Part shown: in pieces, positions 56,712 to 64,000 of the stretch
How positions within the stretch are numbered: position 1 is the first letter of the stretch
Layout of the letters: each line of letters begins with the position of its first letter
Assembly (NCBI RefSeq): GCF_003854895.1
Contig: NZ_CP033966.1
Location: 930,001-994,000, forward strand
Source: Pigmentiphaga sp. H8
GTDB lineage: Bacteria; Pseudomonadota; Gammaproteobacteria; Burkholderiales; Burkholderiaceae_B
Direction: 5' to 3'
Length of the DNA stretch: 64,000 nucleotides
The notes under the pieces: generated by a model
The model's database searches: none
The model's input: only the letters and a program-made list of their open reading frames with translations
Told to the model about the DNA's origin: nothing
Translations under genes and position numbers: made by a program

Positions 56712-59363
56712 TCAGCGGATGCTGTAGGCGAAGCCGCCGTCGGCCCCGATGCCGGCGCCTATGTGGGCAATCGCCTCGGCCGCCCCCATGCGGGCCAGCA
56801 CCAGGTCGGCCACCTCGGGCAGCAGGGTGCCCGTCAGGATGTTGTCGATGTTGCGCGCGCCGGAATCGACTTCGGTGCAGCGCTGCGCGATCGCGTCCAC
56901 CAGCGCCTCGTCGTATTCGAACGCCGCCGCGTGGTTGGCGCGTATGCGCCGGGCGATCTTGTCCAGCTTCAGGCGCACGATGCGTTTCATGTTCTCGTCG
57001 CGCAGCGGGTAGTAAGGCACGAGCGCGCAGCGGCCCAGGAACGCGGGCTTGAAGGCCTCCTGCAGGTCCGGGCGCAGCAGGTCCAGCAGCTGGTCCACGG
57101 GCGGCCGGGTGCGGCCGTTGTCGCTGGCCTGCATGATGACGTCGGTGCCGGCGTTCGAGGTCAGGATGATCAGCGTGTTGCGGAAGTCGATCTCGCGGCC
57201 TTCGCCGTCCTCCATGTTGCCCTTGTCGAACACCTGGAAGAACAGCTCCAGCACGTCGGGGTGGGCCTTCTCGATCTCGTCCAGCAGCACGACGCTGTAG
57301 GGCCGCCGGCGGACCGCCTCGGTCAGCACGCCGCCCTCGCCGTAGCCCACGTAGCCCGGCGGCGAGCCTTTCAGGCTGGAGACGGTGTGGGCCTCCTGGT
57401 ACTCGGACATGTTGATGGTGATCATGTTGCGCTCGCCGCCGTACAGGATGTCGGCCAGCGCGATGGCGGTCTCGGTCTTGCCCACGCCGCTGGTGCCCAC
57501 CAGCAGGAACACGCCCTTGGGCTTGTTCGGGTCCTCCAGGTTGGCGCGCGAGGTGCGCACGCGCTGGGCGATGGCCTGCAGGGCGTGATCCTGGCCGATC
57601 ACGCGTTCGGCCAGCAGCGCGTCCAGCCGGCGCACGGCGTCGATCTCGTCGGCCACCATGCGGCCCACCGGGATGCCGGTCCAGCCGGCGATCACTTCGG
57701 CCACGGCGCTGCCGTCCACCAGCGCATGGACCATGGGGGCATCGCCCTGCGCCGTACGCAGTTCGGCGCGCAGCCGGTCGAGCTCCTGCGCGGCGCCGGC
57801 GCGCTCGGGGGCGTCGGCCGGCAGGCCGGCCAGGGCGTCCAGGCGGGTGCCGATCTCGGCCACCAGCTTGCGTTCGGTCTCCCATTTTTCCTTCAGGCGG
57901 TCCAGGTCGGACTGGACCTGGTCCGTGTCGACCGCGATCTCCGCCAGGCGCGCCGTGTGATCCAGCCCGGTGGCGGCCTCGGATTCCAGCTGCGCGCGCT
58001 CGGTGGCCAGGGCCTCCAGCCTGCGCTGGGCATCCTCCACCGCGGCGGGCGTGGCATGCTGGCCGACCGCGATCTTGGCGCAGGCCGTATCCAGCACGCT
58101 GACGGCCTTGTCCGGCAACTGGCGCCCCGCCACGTAGCGGGACGAGAGCTTCACGGCATCGGCCACGGCCTCGTCCAGGATGCGCACGCGATGGTGTTTG
58201 GCCATGGCCGCCGCCACGCCGCGCAGCATGCCGACGGCCTTGGCGTCGGCGGGCTCGTCCACCTTGATCACCTGGAAGCGGCGGGTCAGCGCGGCGTCCT
58301 TCTCGAAGTATTTCTTGTATTCGCTCCAGGTGGTGGCGGCGATGGTGCGCATCTCGCCGCGCGCCAGGGCCGGCTTGAGCAGGTTGGCCGCATCGTTCTG
58401 GCCGGCCGCGCCGCCCGCGCCGATCAGCGTGTGGGCTTCGTCGATGAACATGACGATGGGCCTGGGGCTGCGTTTGACCTCGTCGATCACGCCCTTGAGC
58501 CGGTTCTCGAACTCGCCCTTGACGCTGGCGCCCGCCTGCAGCAGGCCCAGATCCAGCGACAGCAGCGTCACGCCGCGCAGCACGGGCGGGACGTCGTCGG
58601 CCACGATGCGGGCCGCCAGTCCCTCGACCACGGCGGTCTTGCCCACGCCGGGCTCGCCGGTCAGGATGGGGTTGTTCTGGCGCCGCCGCGACAGCACGTC
58701 CACCATCAGCCGGATTTCCTCGTCTCGGCCCAGCACCGGGTCCAGGTGGCCCTCGCGCGCCCGCTGCGTCAGGTCGATGCAGAAGCGGTCCAGGTTGGGC
58801 GTCGCGCTGGGCTTGCCCCCGCCACCGTCGGCGGCTGGCGCCTGGTCGGCCGGCGCGCCGGTGTCGCCCAGCGCCAGCGCGTCGCGCGCTTCGGCCGACG
58901 CCGCGGCGATGGCGTGGAAGTTCTGCTGCAGCGATTCCAGGTTGATGCCCTGCACCGACTTGATGGCGGGCGCCAGCAGCCGCTTGAGGTCGGCGTCGGC
59001 CAGCAGCGCGATCAGCAGATGGCCGCTGCGTATCCTGGCTTCGCCGTATTCGACCGACGCGAACACCCAGGCGCGCTCCAGCAGCAGCGGCAGATGGGGC
59101 GACAGCGCCGGCGTGCGCGAGTTGCCGGTCTTGAACGTGTCCAGCGCGCGGTCGAGTTCCTTGCGCGCCTGGTCGGGGGGAATGTCGAACTGGCGCAGGA
59201 TGCGCGTGACGTCCGTGTTCTCGGCCTCGAGCAGCTTGGACAGCAGATGCTCGATCTCGACGTCGTAATGGGTGCGCGACAGGCACAGGCCGGCCGCGCC
59301 TTCCATGGCGCCTTTGCACACGCCGTTCAGGCGCCCCACTAATGCCCGCAGGTTCACCGCCAT
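56712..59363 (-). CDS. clpV: T6SS disassembly ATPase ClpV (TssH)
   Basis: An 883-residue class I AAA+ protein with an N-terminal Clp-N double repeat (from MAVNLRALVGRLNGVCKGAM), two Walker A motifs (GEPGVGKT near residue 236, GTSGVGKT near residue 620) and Walker B FIDEAH. The N-terminus with L-L-KG-ME-A and operon context place it in ClpV rather than ClpB. ClpV unfolds contracted TssB/TssC sheaths for recycling. Its start overlaps the end of tssG by 10 bases. Confidence 0.93.
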   Translation of the reverse strand: MAVNLRALVGRLNGVCKGAMEGAAGLCLSRTHYDVEIEHLLSKLLEAENTDVTRILRQFDIPPDQARKELDRALDTFKTGNSRTPALSPHLPLLLERAWVFASVEYGEARIRSGHLLIALLADADLKRLLAPAIKSVQGINLESLQQNFHAIAAASAEARDALALGDTGAPADQAPAADGGGGKPSATPNLDRFCIDLTQRAREGHLDPVLGRDEEIRLMVDVLSRRRQNNPILTGEPGVGKTAVVEGLAARIVADDVPPVLRGVTLLSLDLGLLQAGASVKGEFENRLKGVIDEVKRSPRPIVMFIDEAHTLIGAGGAAGQNDAANLLKPALARGEMRTIAATTWSEYKKYFEKDAALTRRFQVIKVDEPADAKAVGMLRGVAAAMAKHHRVRILDEAVADAVKLSSRYVAGRQLPDKAVSVLDTACAKIAVGQHATPAAVEDAQRRLEALATERAQLESEAATGLDHTARLAEIAVDTDQVQSDLDRLKEKWETERKLVAEIGTRLDALAGLPADAPERAGAAQELDRLRAELRTAQGDAPMVHALVDGSAVAEVIAGWTGIPVGRMVADEIDAVRRLDALLAERVIGQDHALQAIAQRVRTSRANLEDPNKPKGVFLLVGTSGVGKTETAIALADILYGGERNMITINMSEYQEAHTVSSLKGSPPGYVGYGEGGVLTEAVRRRPYSVVLLDEIEKAHPDVLELFFQVFDKGNMEDGEGREIDFRNTLIILTSNAGTDVIMQASDNGRTRPPVDQLLDLLRPDLQEAFKPAFLGRCALVPYYPLRDENMKRIVRLKLDKIARRIRANHAAAFEYDEALVDAIAQRCTEVDSGARNIDNILTGTLLPEVADLVLARMGAAEAIAHIGAGIGADGGFAYSIR

Positions 59364-60433
59364 GACTGGCCTCCCGTTGCGCTGAATTGAAATTCGCAGT
59401 CGTCCGCCGGCCGCGCGCCGCGCCGTCCGCCCAGCCAGGTGTTCCAGCCCAGGCGGGCGGCATCCGTGGCGGCAACGCCCAGCCGCAGCGGCCGGACTTC
59501 GTCGGCACGGACCGCCAGCCGGATGCGCAGGTCCAGCGCCAGCCCGGTCATGAACCGCGCCAGTTCCACCGTGCCGTCCAGCCAGCCGGTCCGCTTGTCC
59601 GGGGGCGGCAGCAATTGTTCGAAATGGCGGCGCCGCATCGGACCCACCCGCAACCGCAGCGTGCTCTGCCGGTCCCAGAAGCGGCTGCCCAGCACGCACT
59701 GCCGTCCCAGCGTCGCGGCCTGCCGGCCCAGGCGCGTGCGGTCGCCGGCGGGCACGTCCTGCCAGGTGCCGACGCAGCTTTCCACCGTGACCGGCGCGCG
59801 CAGGTAGTCGCTCATGACCTGCGCCAGCGATCCGGCGCCGTGCGGCCGCTGCGACAGCAGGCCGGCGTAATAGCCCAGCGCCGCGCCGGGCAGCGGGCGC
59901 CGCCGCGCCTGGGATTCGGCCGCGCGGCGCGGAAACAGGCTGCCGTACAGATGGGGCGTGCCCATGCCTATCAGGTCGTAGACGTGCCGGTGCACGCCCG
60001 ATTCGGCGTCCGATTCCAACGCCACCTCGGGTCGATGGCGGGCCCAGGCGCGCCAGAACAGCTCGATCAGCCGGTGGTTGAACAGGTCCAGGAAGTCCTG
60101 CGCGGCCGGATCGCGCGCCTGGCGCAGCGCCATCAGCCACTCGGTGTAGTGGCGAGGCAGGACCCCGGAGGGGCCGGCCAGGCCCATGAAATTCACCCGC
60201 ATCAGCTGCGGTCCGTCGGCCCCGGCCCATGCCGGCCGATCGATGGAGGCGATTTCGTTCGGCGGGAAGAACAGGCCCAGCGTGGTGCCGAAACGCAGCG
60301 TGGCGGGGGGAATCGCGCGCGTCCCGGCCGGCACGCCGGCACCGCGCAGCAGCAGTCGCACGGCCTGGAAGAACCCGTATCGCTCCGGGTGCGCTTGCAG
60401 CAGGGCCAGGTGGCTGTGGGCGGGGGCGGCCAT
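59354..60433 (-). CDS. tssG: T6SS baseplate protein TssG
   Basis: A 359-residue baseplate wedge subunit. TssG signatures are PERYGFFQAVRLLLR near residue 16, FPPNEIASID, GLAGPSGVLPRHYTEWLMA, the long DLFNHRLIELFWRAW segment, and a C-terminal GWNTWLGGR. It pairs with TssF in a TssF2G complex at the T6SS baseplate. It lies 4 bp after tssF and overlaps clpV. Confidence 0.93.
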   Translation of the reverse strand: MAAPAHSHLALLQAHPERYGFFQAVRLLLRGAGVPAGTRAIPPATLRFGTTLGLFFPPNEIASIDRPAWAGADGPQLMRVNFMGLAGPSGVLPRHYTEWLMALRQARDPAAQDFLDLFNHRLIELFWRAWARHRPEVALESDAESGVHRHVYDLIGMGTPHLYGSLFPRRAAESQARRRPLPGAALGYYAGLLSQRPHGAGSLAQVMSDYLRAPVTVESCVGTWQDVPAGDRTRLGRQAATLGRQCVLGSRFWDRQSTLRLRVGPMRRRHFEQLLPPPDKRTGWLDGTVELARFMTGLALDLRIRLAVRADEVRPLRLGVAATDAARLGWNTWLGGRRGARPADDCEFQFSATGGQSWR

Positions 60434-60437
60434 GTCG

Positions 60438-62270
60438 CTACACCAGGTGCTGGTCGCCCGAGCGCGGGGCGAAAGTGGCCATGGCGGTTTCGCGCTGCAA
60501 GGTCCGCACCGTCAGCCGGGTCCAGGAGTTCGCGGTGCAGTACAGCCCGAAGAAGCGATCGAGCACGCAGGCCAGCAGGTACACGCCCGAGCCCACGTAC
60601 TGGTTCTCGTCGAAGGTCAGCGTGATGTCGGTGCCGCGCACGAAGGCCTGGCGGGGCGCCGCGCCCACGCGCGCGACCGACGGCGCGCCGGCCACGTCGA
60701 CGATGCCGGCGATCTGCTTGCGCAGGCTGGCCGAGTCGGTGAAGTTGTACAGGCTCAGGATCTCCAGCAGCGCCTCGCGCCCGCCTTCGACGATGGACAG
60801 GTGGTTCAGCGCCAGATGCGAGATCAGCCGCCATTGGTTGGCCAGCCGCATGGGCGCGCGCCAGGTGGCGGTGGGCTTCTTCAGCAGCCGCGCGCCTGAC
60901 ACGGCGCCGGCGTCCTCGAGCTGGAGGTTGCTGTCCTCGCCGCCGAAGGGCAGGAGCGCCGGCAGGTCGCGGTTGGTGCAGGTCAGCATGATTGACAGCG
61001 TGTCCACTGAAGGCACGCTGGGATCCATGTCCTTGTCGACCAGCGCGATGCGCATGTCCGTGCCGTCGTCCGAGGGCTGCGCCGACGGCACGCGGCGGGC
61101 GATCCAGTAGGTGCCCGGCTCCTGTTCGAGGCCGTGCGCCACCGAGAAGAAGGGCAGGAACTCCCGCACGTGTTCCTGCGAGACGCCGCGGGTGTGCCGG
61201 CGCACGCCGTCCACCGAATAGACCTCGAGTCCCAGCGGGCGCCGCACGTCGGGGATCACGGGATACTCGTGCAGTTCGTGGGTCAGCCGCACCGGTTCGG
61301 CCGGCTGCGAGAAAAGATTGACGATGGGCGTGCAGTGCAGCTTGAAGGTATCGCGCCCCACCGTCTGCTCCAGCCGGCCCAGGCGTTCCTGGCGGCCGAA
61401 GGGCGCGATCAGGAAACGTATGTCGATGCCGCGCGCGAAGCGGCGCAGGTCCAGGCCGGCCAGGTCCACGAACAGGAATTTCTCCGGCAGGACGAAGTAT
61501 TCCTGGATCAGCCGGTAGCCCAGGAACGAGCGCGGATCGTAGTCCAGCAGCCCTTCGCTTTCGCCCAGGCCCACCGGGCGCAGGCAGGAGGCGGGCAGTT
61601 CCAGCGGCTCGACCGCGGGCTGTCCCTCGGCCGCCGCGATCTGCACGCGGCTGGTGCTGTTGAGCAGCAGTTCGTGCAGCGCGTGCACCAGCGGGCTTTC
61701 GCCATCCAGATAGAAGCGCAGCGTGTCGACGCCCAGCTTGGCGAAGCTGGCCTGGCCGCGGGTCTCCACGCGCACGCTGATGGTGGCGGCCGTTTCCGCG
61801 CCGCGCAGCGCGAAGGCCGAGCGTTCGATGGATTCACAGCGGGCGGCCGTGACCTCCAGCGGCCAGACCTCCACCGGCCAGGCATTGCGGTAGCGCACGG
61901 GCTCGCCCTGCACGGGGCGCGTCAGCAGCGTGGTGCCGCGCTCGACGCGCTGCGCGCCGCTCAGCTCCGCGCCCGGCGCCAGCAGCAGCTGGGCGATGGA
62001 CATCGAGGGCACCGGCCGCAGGAAGTGCGGATACAGCACCGACAGGAAGGCCTCGGTGATCTGCGGAAAGTCGTCGTCCAGCTTCTTGTGGATGCGCGAG
62101 GCGATGAAGGCGAAGGACTCGATCAGGCGCTCGACGTGCGGGTCTTCGTAGACGTCGCCGTCCAGCAGCAGCCGCGCCGCGATCTTGGGATAGCGCGCGG
62201 CGAATTCCTTCGAGAGCTTGCGCAGGTGCGTGAGCTCGTCTTCGTAGTAGGGAAGGAGTTCCTCGAGCAT
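60438..62270 (-). CDS. tssF: T6SS baseplate protein TssF
   Basis: A 610-residue TssF. The N-terminus LPYYEDELTHLRKLSKEFAA, the IESFAFIASRIHKKLDDDFP segment and FLSVLYPHFLRPVPSM are diagnostic of the family. It forms the wedge core with TssG. It begins the T6SS run of four genes on this strand. The gene upstream is mltA rather than tssE or tssBC, so the remaining T6SS genes must be elsewhere in the genome. Confidence 0.94.
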   Translation of the reverse strand: MLEELLPYYEDELTHLRKLSKEFAARYPKIAARLLLDGDVYEDPHVERLIESFAFIASRIHKKLDDDFPQITEAFLSVLYPHFLRPVPSMSIAQLLLAPGAELSGAQRVERGTTLLTRPVQGEPVRYRNAWPVEVWPLEVTAARCESIERSAFALRGAETAATISVRVETRGQASFAKLGVDTLRFYLDGESPLVHALHELLLNSTSRVQIAAAEGQPAVEPLELPASCLRPVGLGESEGLLDYDPRSFLGYRLIQEYFVLPEKFLFVDLAGLDLRRFARGIDIRFLIAPFGRQERLGRLEQTVGRDTFKLHCTPIVNLFSQPAEPVRLTHELHEYPVIPDVRRPLGLEVYSVDGVRRHTRGVSQEHVREFLPFFSVAHGLEQEPGTYWIARRVPSAQPSDDGTDMRIALVDKDMDPSVPSVDTLSIMLTCTNRDLPALLPFGGEDSNLQLEDAGAVSGARLLKKPTATWRAPMRLANQWRLISHLALNHLSIVEGGREALLEILSLYNFTDSASLRKQIAGIVDVAGAPSVARVGAAPRQAFVRGTDITLTFDENQYVGSGVYLLACVLDRFFGLYCTANSWTRLTVRTLQRETAMATFAPRSGDQHLV

Positions 62271-62325
62271 GGGCGGGGCGATGCGGCGCGTTGGAGTATG
62301 CAGTCTAGGAGGGGACGGCGCCCCG

Positions 62326-62344
62326 GGCCATTCGCCGAATGGCC
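62326..62344. terminator. Hairpin between mltA and tssF
   Basis: GGCCATTC / GAATGGCC (8 bp, loop GCC) lies 26 bp past the mltA stop on the minus strand. No U-tract, so only a candidate. The remainder of the 100-bp gap shows no gene. Confidence 0.4.
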
Positions 62345-62370
62345 TATTACTCGTGGCATCGGGGCGCGCC

Positions 62371-64000
62371 CTATTGCTCCACGCAGTTGTCCGGATCGGG
62401 CACCACGCATTCGGCCAGCACCGCGGGGCCGCCCAGCGAGCGGGTGCGCACCGCCGCCGTCATCGCCGAGGTCTGGAGATCGCGCGGAAGCAGCAGCCAC
62501 ATGCGGCCGGTTTCCTTCATGCGCGAGGCCCGGTCGCCGGCCGAGGGGCCGAAGCCCCAGAAGTAGTCGGCGCGTACCGTGCCGCGTATGGCGCCGCCGG
62601 TATCCTGCGCGAACATCAGCCGGTTGACGGTGCCCACCGTGGGCGACGGGTCGCCGGTGGAAACGAAGACCGGGTAGCCCAGGGGCGTGGTGCGCGGATC
62701 CACCGCGATCGAACGGCCCGCCGTCAGCGGCACGCCCAGCGCGCCCAGCGGACCTTGCGGGCCATCGGGAATCAGGCGGAAGAACACGTAGCTGGGGTCG
62801 GGGATGCCGGTTGCCTGTCCCGCTCCGCCCATGGCGGTGGGCGCCGCGGGGGAGACGTCCCCGGAGGCGGCGGGCGTGGGCGCGGGACTCGCGGCGGGTC
62901 GGGCCGGAGCCTTTCCGCCCAGCGCGGCGATGATGGCCGCGACCTCGGGATCGGGGGCCGCGGGCCGGCTGGCGGGCGGGGCGGCAGGGGCGGCCGTGGC
63001 CACGGGTGTCGCGGCGGCCGGCGCGGCCACGGCCGGACGCGCCGGCGTCGCGCTGCCGCGCCCCTGCAAGGCGGCGATGATGCGGGCCACGTCGGGATCG
63101 CGCTGGATGGCCGGGGCGGCGCGCGGGCTGGCCATCGGCTGCGCGGCCGACGAGGTGGCCGCGGCGCTGCTGGCGCCCAGCGCCAGGCCGCGGGTCTTGA
63201 TCGCGGCGCCGACGGTGGCGGTGTCGGCGCTCGATGCCTGGGGCAGGAAAGGATGGCCGTTCTGTTCGCCATAGGCGACACGCAGGGTTTCGCCGCCAGC
63301 CAGCCGGATCTTGCCCGAGCCCTGGATCTGCAGCGAATACAGCGCGTAGGCGTCGTTCACCCAGGCCAGTACCTGCGCGTCCAGCGCGCGCCGTTCGATG
63401 TCCTGGCGCGACCAGTACGGCACGATGCGGCCGCCCTCGGCCCGCACGCGATAACGCTTGTCGCGGATGCCGGGCGTCAGGCCGCCCATGTCCACGTCGT
63501 ACTGCCGCGCGCCGGGCGAACCGGGCGCGGCGGGCGTCAGGCGCCGGTCGTCCAGCCGCAGCCACTGCCGCTTGCCCGCGGCCGCCACCTGCGCGTCCAG
63601 GAACAGCAGGTCGGCCGGCACGCCATGGACGGGGTAGGGGTAGCGGGAGCTGCGCGTGCGGCTGCCTTCCAGCAGCGGTTCGTAGTAGCCGGTGATGACG
63701 CCTTCGTCGCTCTGGTCCGGGTTCTGCATGGAATAGGCGTGGAAGCGCTGCTCGAAGAAGCGGCGGATGCCGCCGTCGTCGCTGGCCTCGATGCGGCCGG
63801 CGGCCGTGCACAGCTCATCCCAGACCGGTTTCTTGCCCAGGGCCAGGCAACTCTGGCGAAAGGCGCTCAGGCTTTCGCGCGCCGAGTCCGCCGACCAGCC
63901 GGGCAGGGCCGAGAACGGCACCGGCTCGAAGCGGGCGTAGCGGGTGGCAAAGGGGGTGCCCAGGTCGTCCGGCGGTACCCGCCCGGGGGCGGGTACGCCG
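62371..64000 (-). CDS. mltA: Membrane-bound lytic murein transglycosylase A (5' end outside window)
   Basis: An open frame continues past the window edge; about 542 residues are visible. MltA motifs are FHAYSMQNPDQSDEGVITGY with YEPLL near the upstream part, IQGSGKIRL, and the barwin-like C-terminal region GTVRADYFWGFGPSAGDRAS with MKETGRMWLLLP. It cleaves the glycan strand with 1,6-anhydro ring formation. Between SSAAATSSAAQ and GIPDPSYVFFR lies an inserted ~130-residue Ala/Pro-rich linker with two DP-x-VA-x-IIAAL copies, unlike E. coli MltA. The lipoprotein start is not in the window. It is on the same strand as, and upstream of, tssF. Confidence 0.92.
   Translation of the reverse strand, partial: GVPAPGRVPPDDLGTPFATRYARFEPVPFSALPGWSADSARESLSAFRQSCLALGKKPVWDELCTAAGRIEASDDGGIRRFFEQRFHAYSMQNPDQSDEGVITGYYEPLLEGSRTRSSRYPYPVHGVPADLLFLDAQVAAAGKRQWLRLDDRRLTPAAPGSPGARQYDVDMGGLTPGIRDKRYRVRAEGGRIVPYWSRQDIERRALDAQVLAWVNDAYALYSLQIQGSGKIRLAGGETLRVAYGEQNGHPFLPQASSADTATVGAAIKTRGLALGASSAAATSSAAQPMASPRAAPAIQRDPDVARIIAALQGRGSATPARPAVAAPAAATPVATAAPAAPPASRPAAPDPEVAAIIAALGGKAPARPAASPAPTPAASGDVSPAAPTAMGGAGQATGIPDPSYVFFRLIPDGPQGPLGALGVPLTAGRSIAVDPRTTPLGYPVFVSTGDPSPTVGTVNRLMFAQDTGGAIRGTVRADYFWGFGPSAGDRASRMKETGRMWLLLPRDLQTSAMTAAVRTRSLGGPAVLAECVVPDPDNCVEQ

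Noticed and set aside
56763..59342. Long plus-strand frame of 859 codons antisense to clpV
   Set aside because: Shadow of ClpV; composition of Ala/Gly/His/Arg without domains.
56712..59363. ClpB chaperone instead of ClpV
   Set aside because: Gene order between tssG and vgrG and the ClpV-type N-terminus favour the T6SS paralogue.
54436..59508. Apparent 1690-codon single frame joining the clpV region to vgrG
   Set aside because: The part before ATG 56706 is out of frame with ClpV and meaningless; VgrG begins at its conserved MAISTAERLFDLATP.

Overview
The window is very GC-rich and densely packed, with many 4-base ATGA start/stop overlaps. Its gene content points to a betaproteobacterium of the Alcaligenaceae (Bordetella/Achromobacter type). 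Clues are two Bug-type periplasmic receptors, a MutT-ThiE fusion, the yacG/zapD and argJ/AAA+ ATPase housekeeping blocks, several LysR regulators beside aromatic-catabolism genes, and a two-partner secretion adhesin. Genus-level assignment is inference.

Layout. (1) 1-9.2 kb: a housekeeping block (zapD, yacG, MutT-ThiE fusion, DUF815 ATPase, argJ) that appears to be interrupted by two accessory inserts: a LysR/FAD-monooxygenase/Bug group and a hipBA toxin-antitoxin pair. A GC-rich REP-like repeat lies downstream of the ATPase gene and, partly duplicated in tandem, downstream of argJ. (2) 9.2-17 kb: hemL-thiE-thiD on the minus strand, then on the plus strand rubredoxin and a tight yqgE-ruvX-pyrR-pyrB-pyrC'-plsC run, where the pyrC-like gene looks catalytically dead. 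(3) 17-17.6 kb: a ParD/ParE-like pair with its own promoter and operator. (4) 17.6-36.1 kb: a catabolic island bounded by LysR genes. It holds a Tat-exported molybdenum hydroxylase with 2Fe-2S and tri-haem cytochrome c partners (minus strand). Divergent from it are an indolepyruvate:ferredoxin oxidoreductase pair, a TRAP transporter, a ring-hydroxylating oxygenase alpha/beta pair, a Bug receptor, a rhodanese-NIPSNAP fusion and an alpha/beta hydrolase. A 38-bp element is shared by two promoter regions of this island. (5) 36.2-47.2 kb: a three-gene run of CHAT-domain (caspase-like) TPR protein, TpsB transporter and a 2395-residue TpsA exoprotein with 128-residue repeats. (6) 47.3-50.3 kb: a hybrid histidine kinase and its likely periplasmic sensor partner. 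(7) 50.5-62.3 kb: part of a type VI secretion system (tssF-tssG-clpV-vgrG) with a LysM/peptidoglycan-binding protein, an unrecognised 737-residue protein, a DUF4280 PAAR-like protein and an OmpA-family lipid/peptidoglycan anchor. (8) 62.4-64 kb: mltA, cut by the window edge.

How it fits together. The catabolic island looks like a regulon for uptake (TRAP plus Bug) and oxidation of an aromatic or aryl-pyruvate compound, with periplasmic electron flow through a cytochrome c; its substrate cannot be read from sequence. The CHAT-TpsB-TpsA run and the T6SS fragment are both surface or contact-dependent systems and, with the toxin-antitoxin modules, form the accessory part of the window. No CRISPR array, rRNA, tRNA or insertion sequence was seen, and no gene-free stretch exceeds 300 bases.
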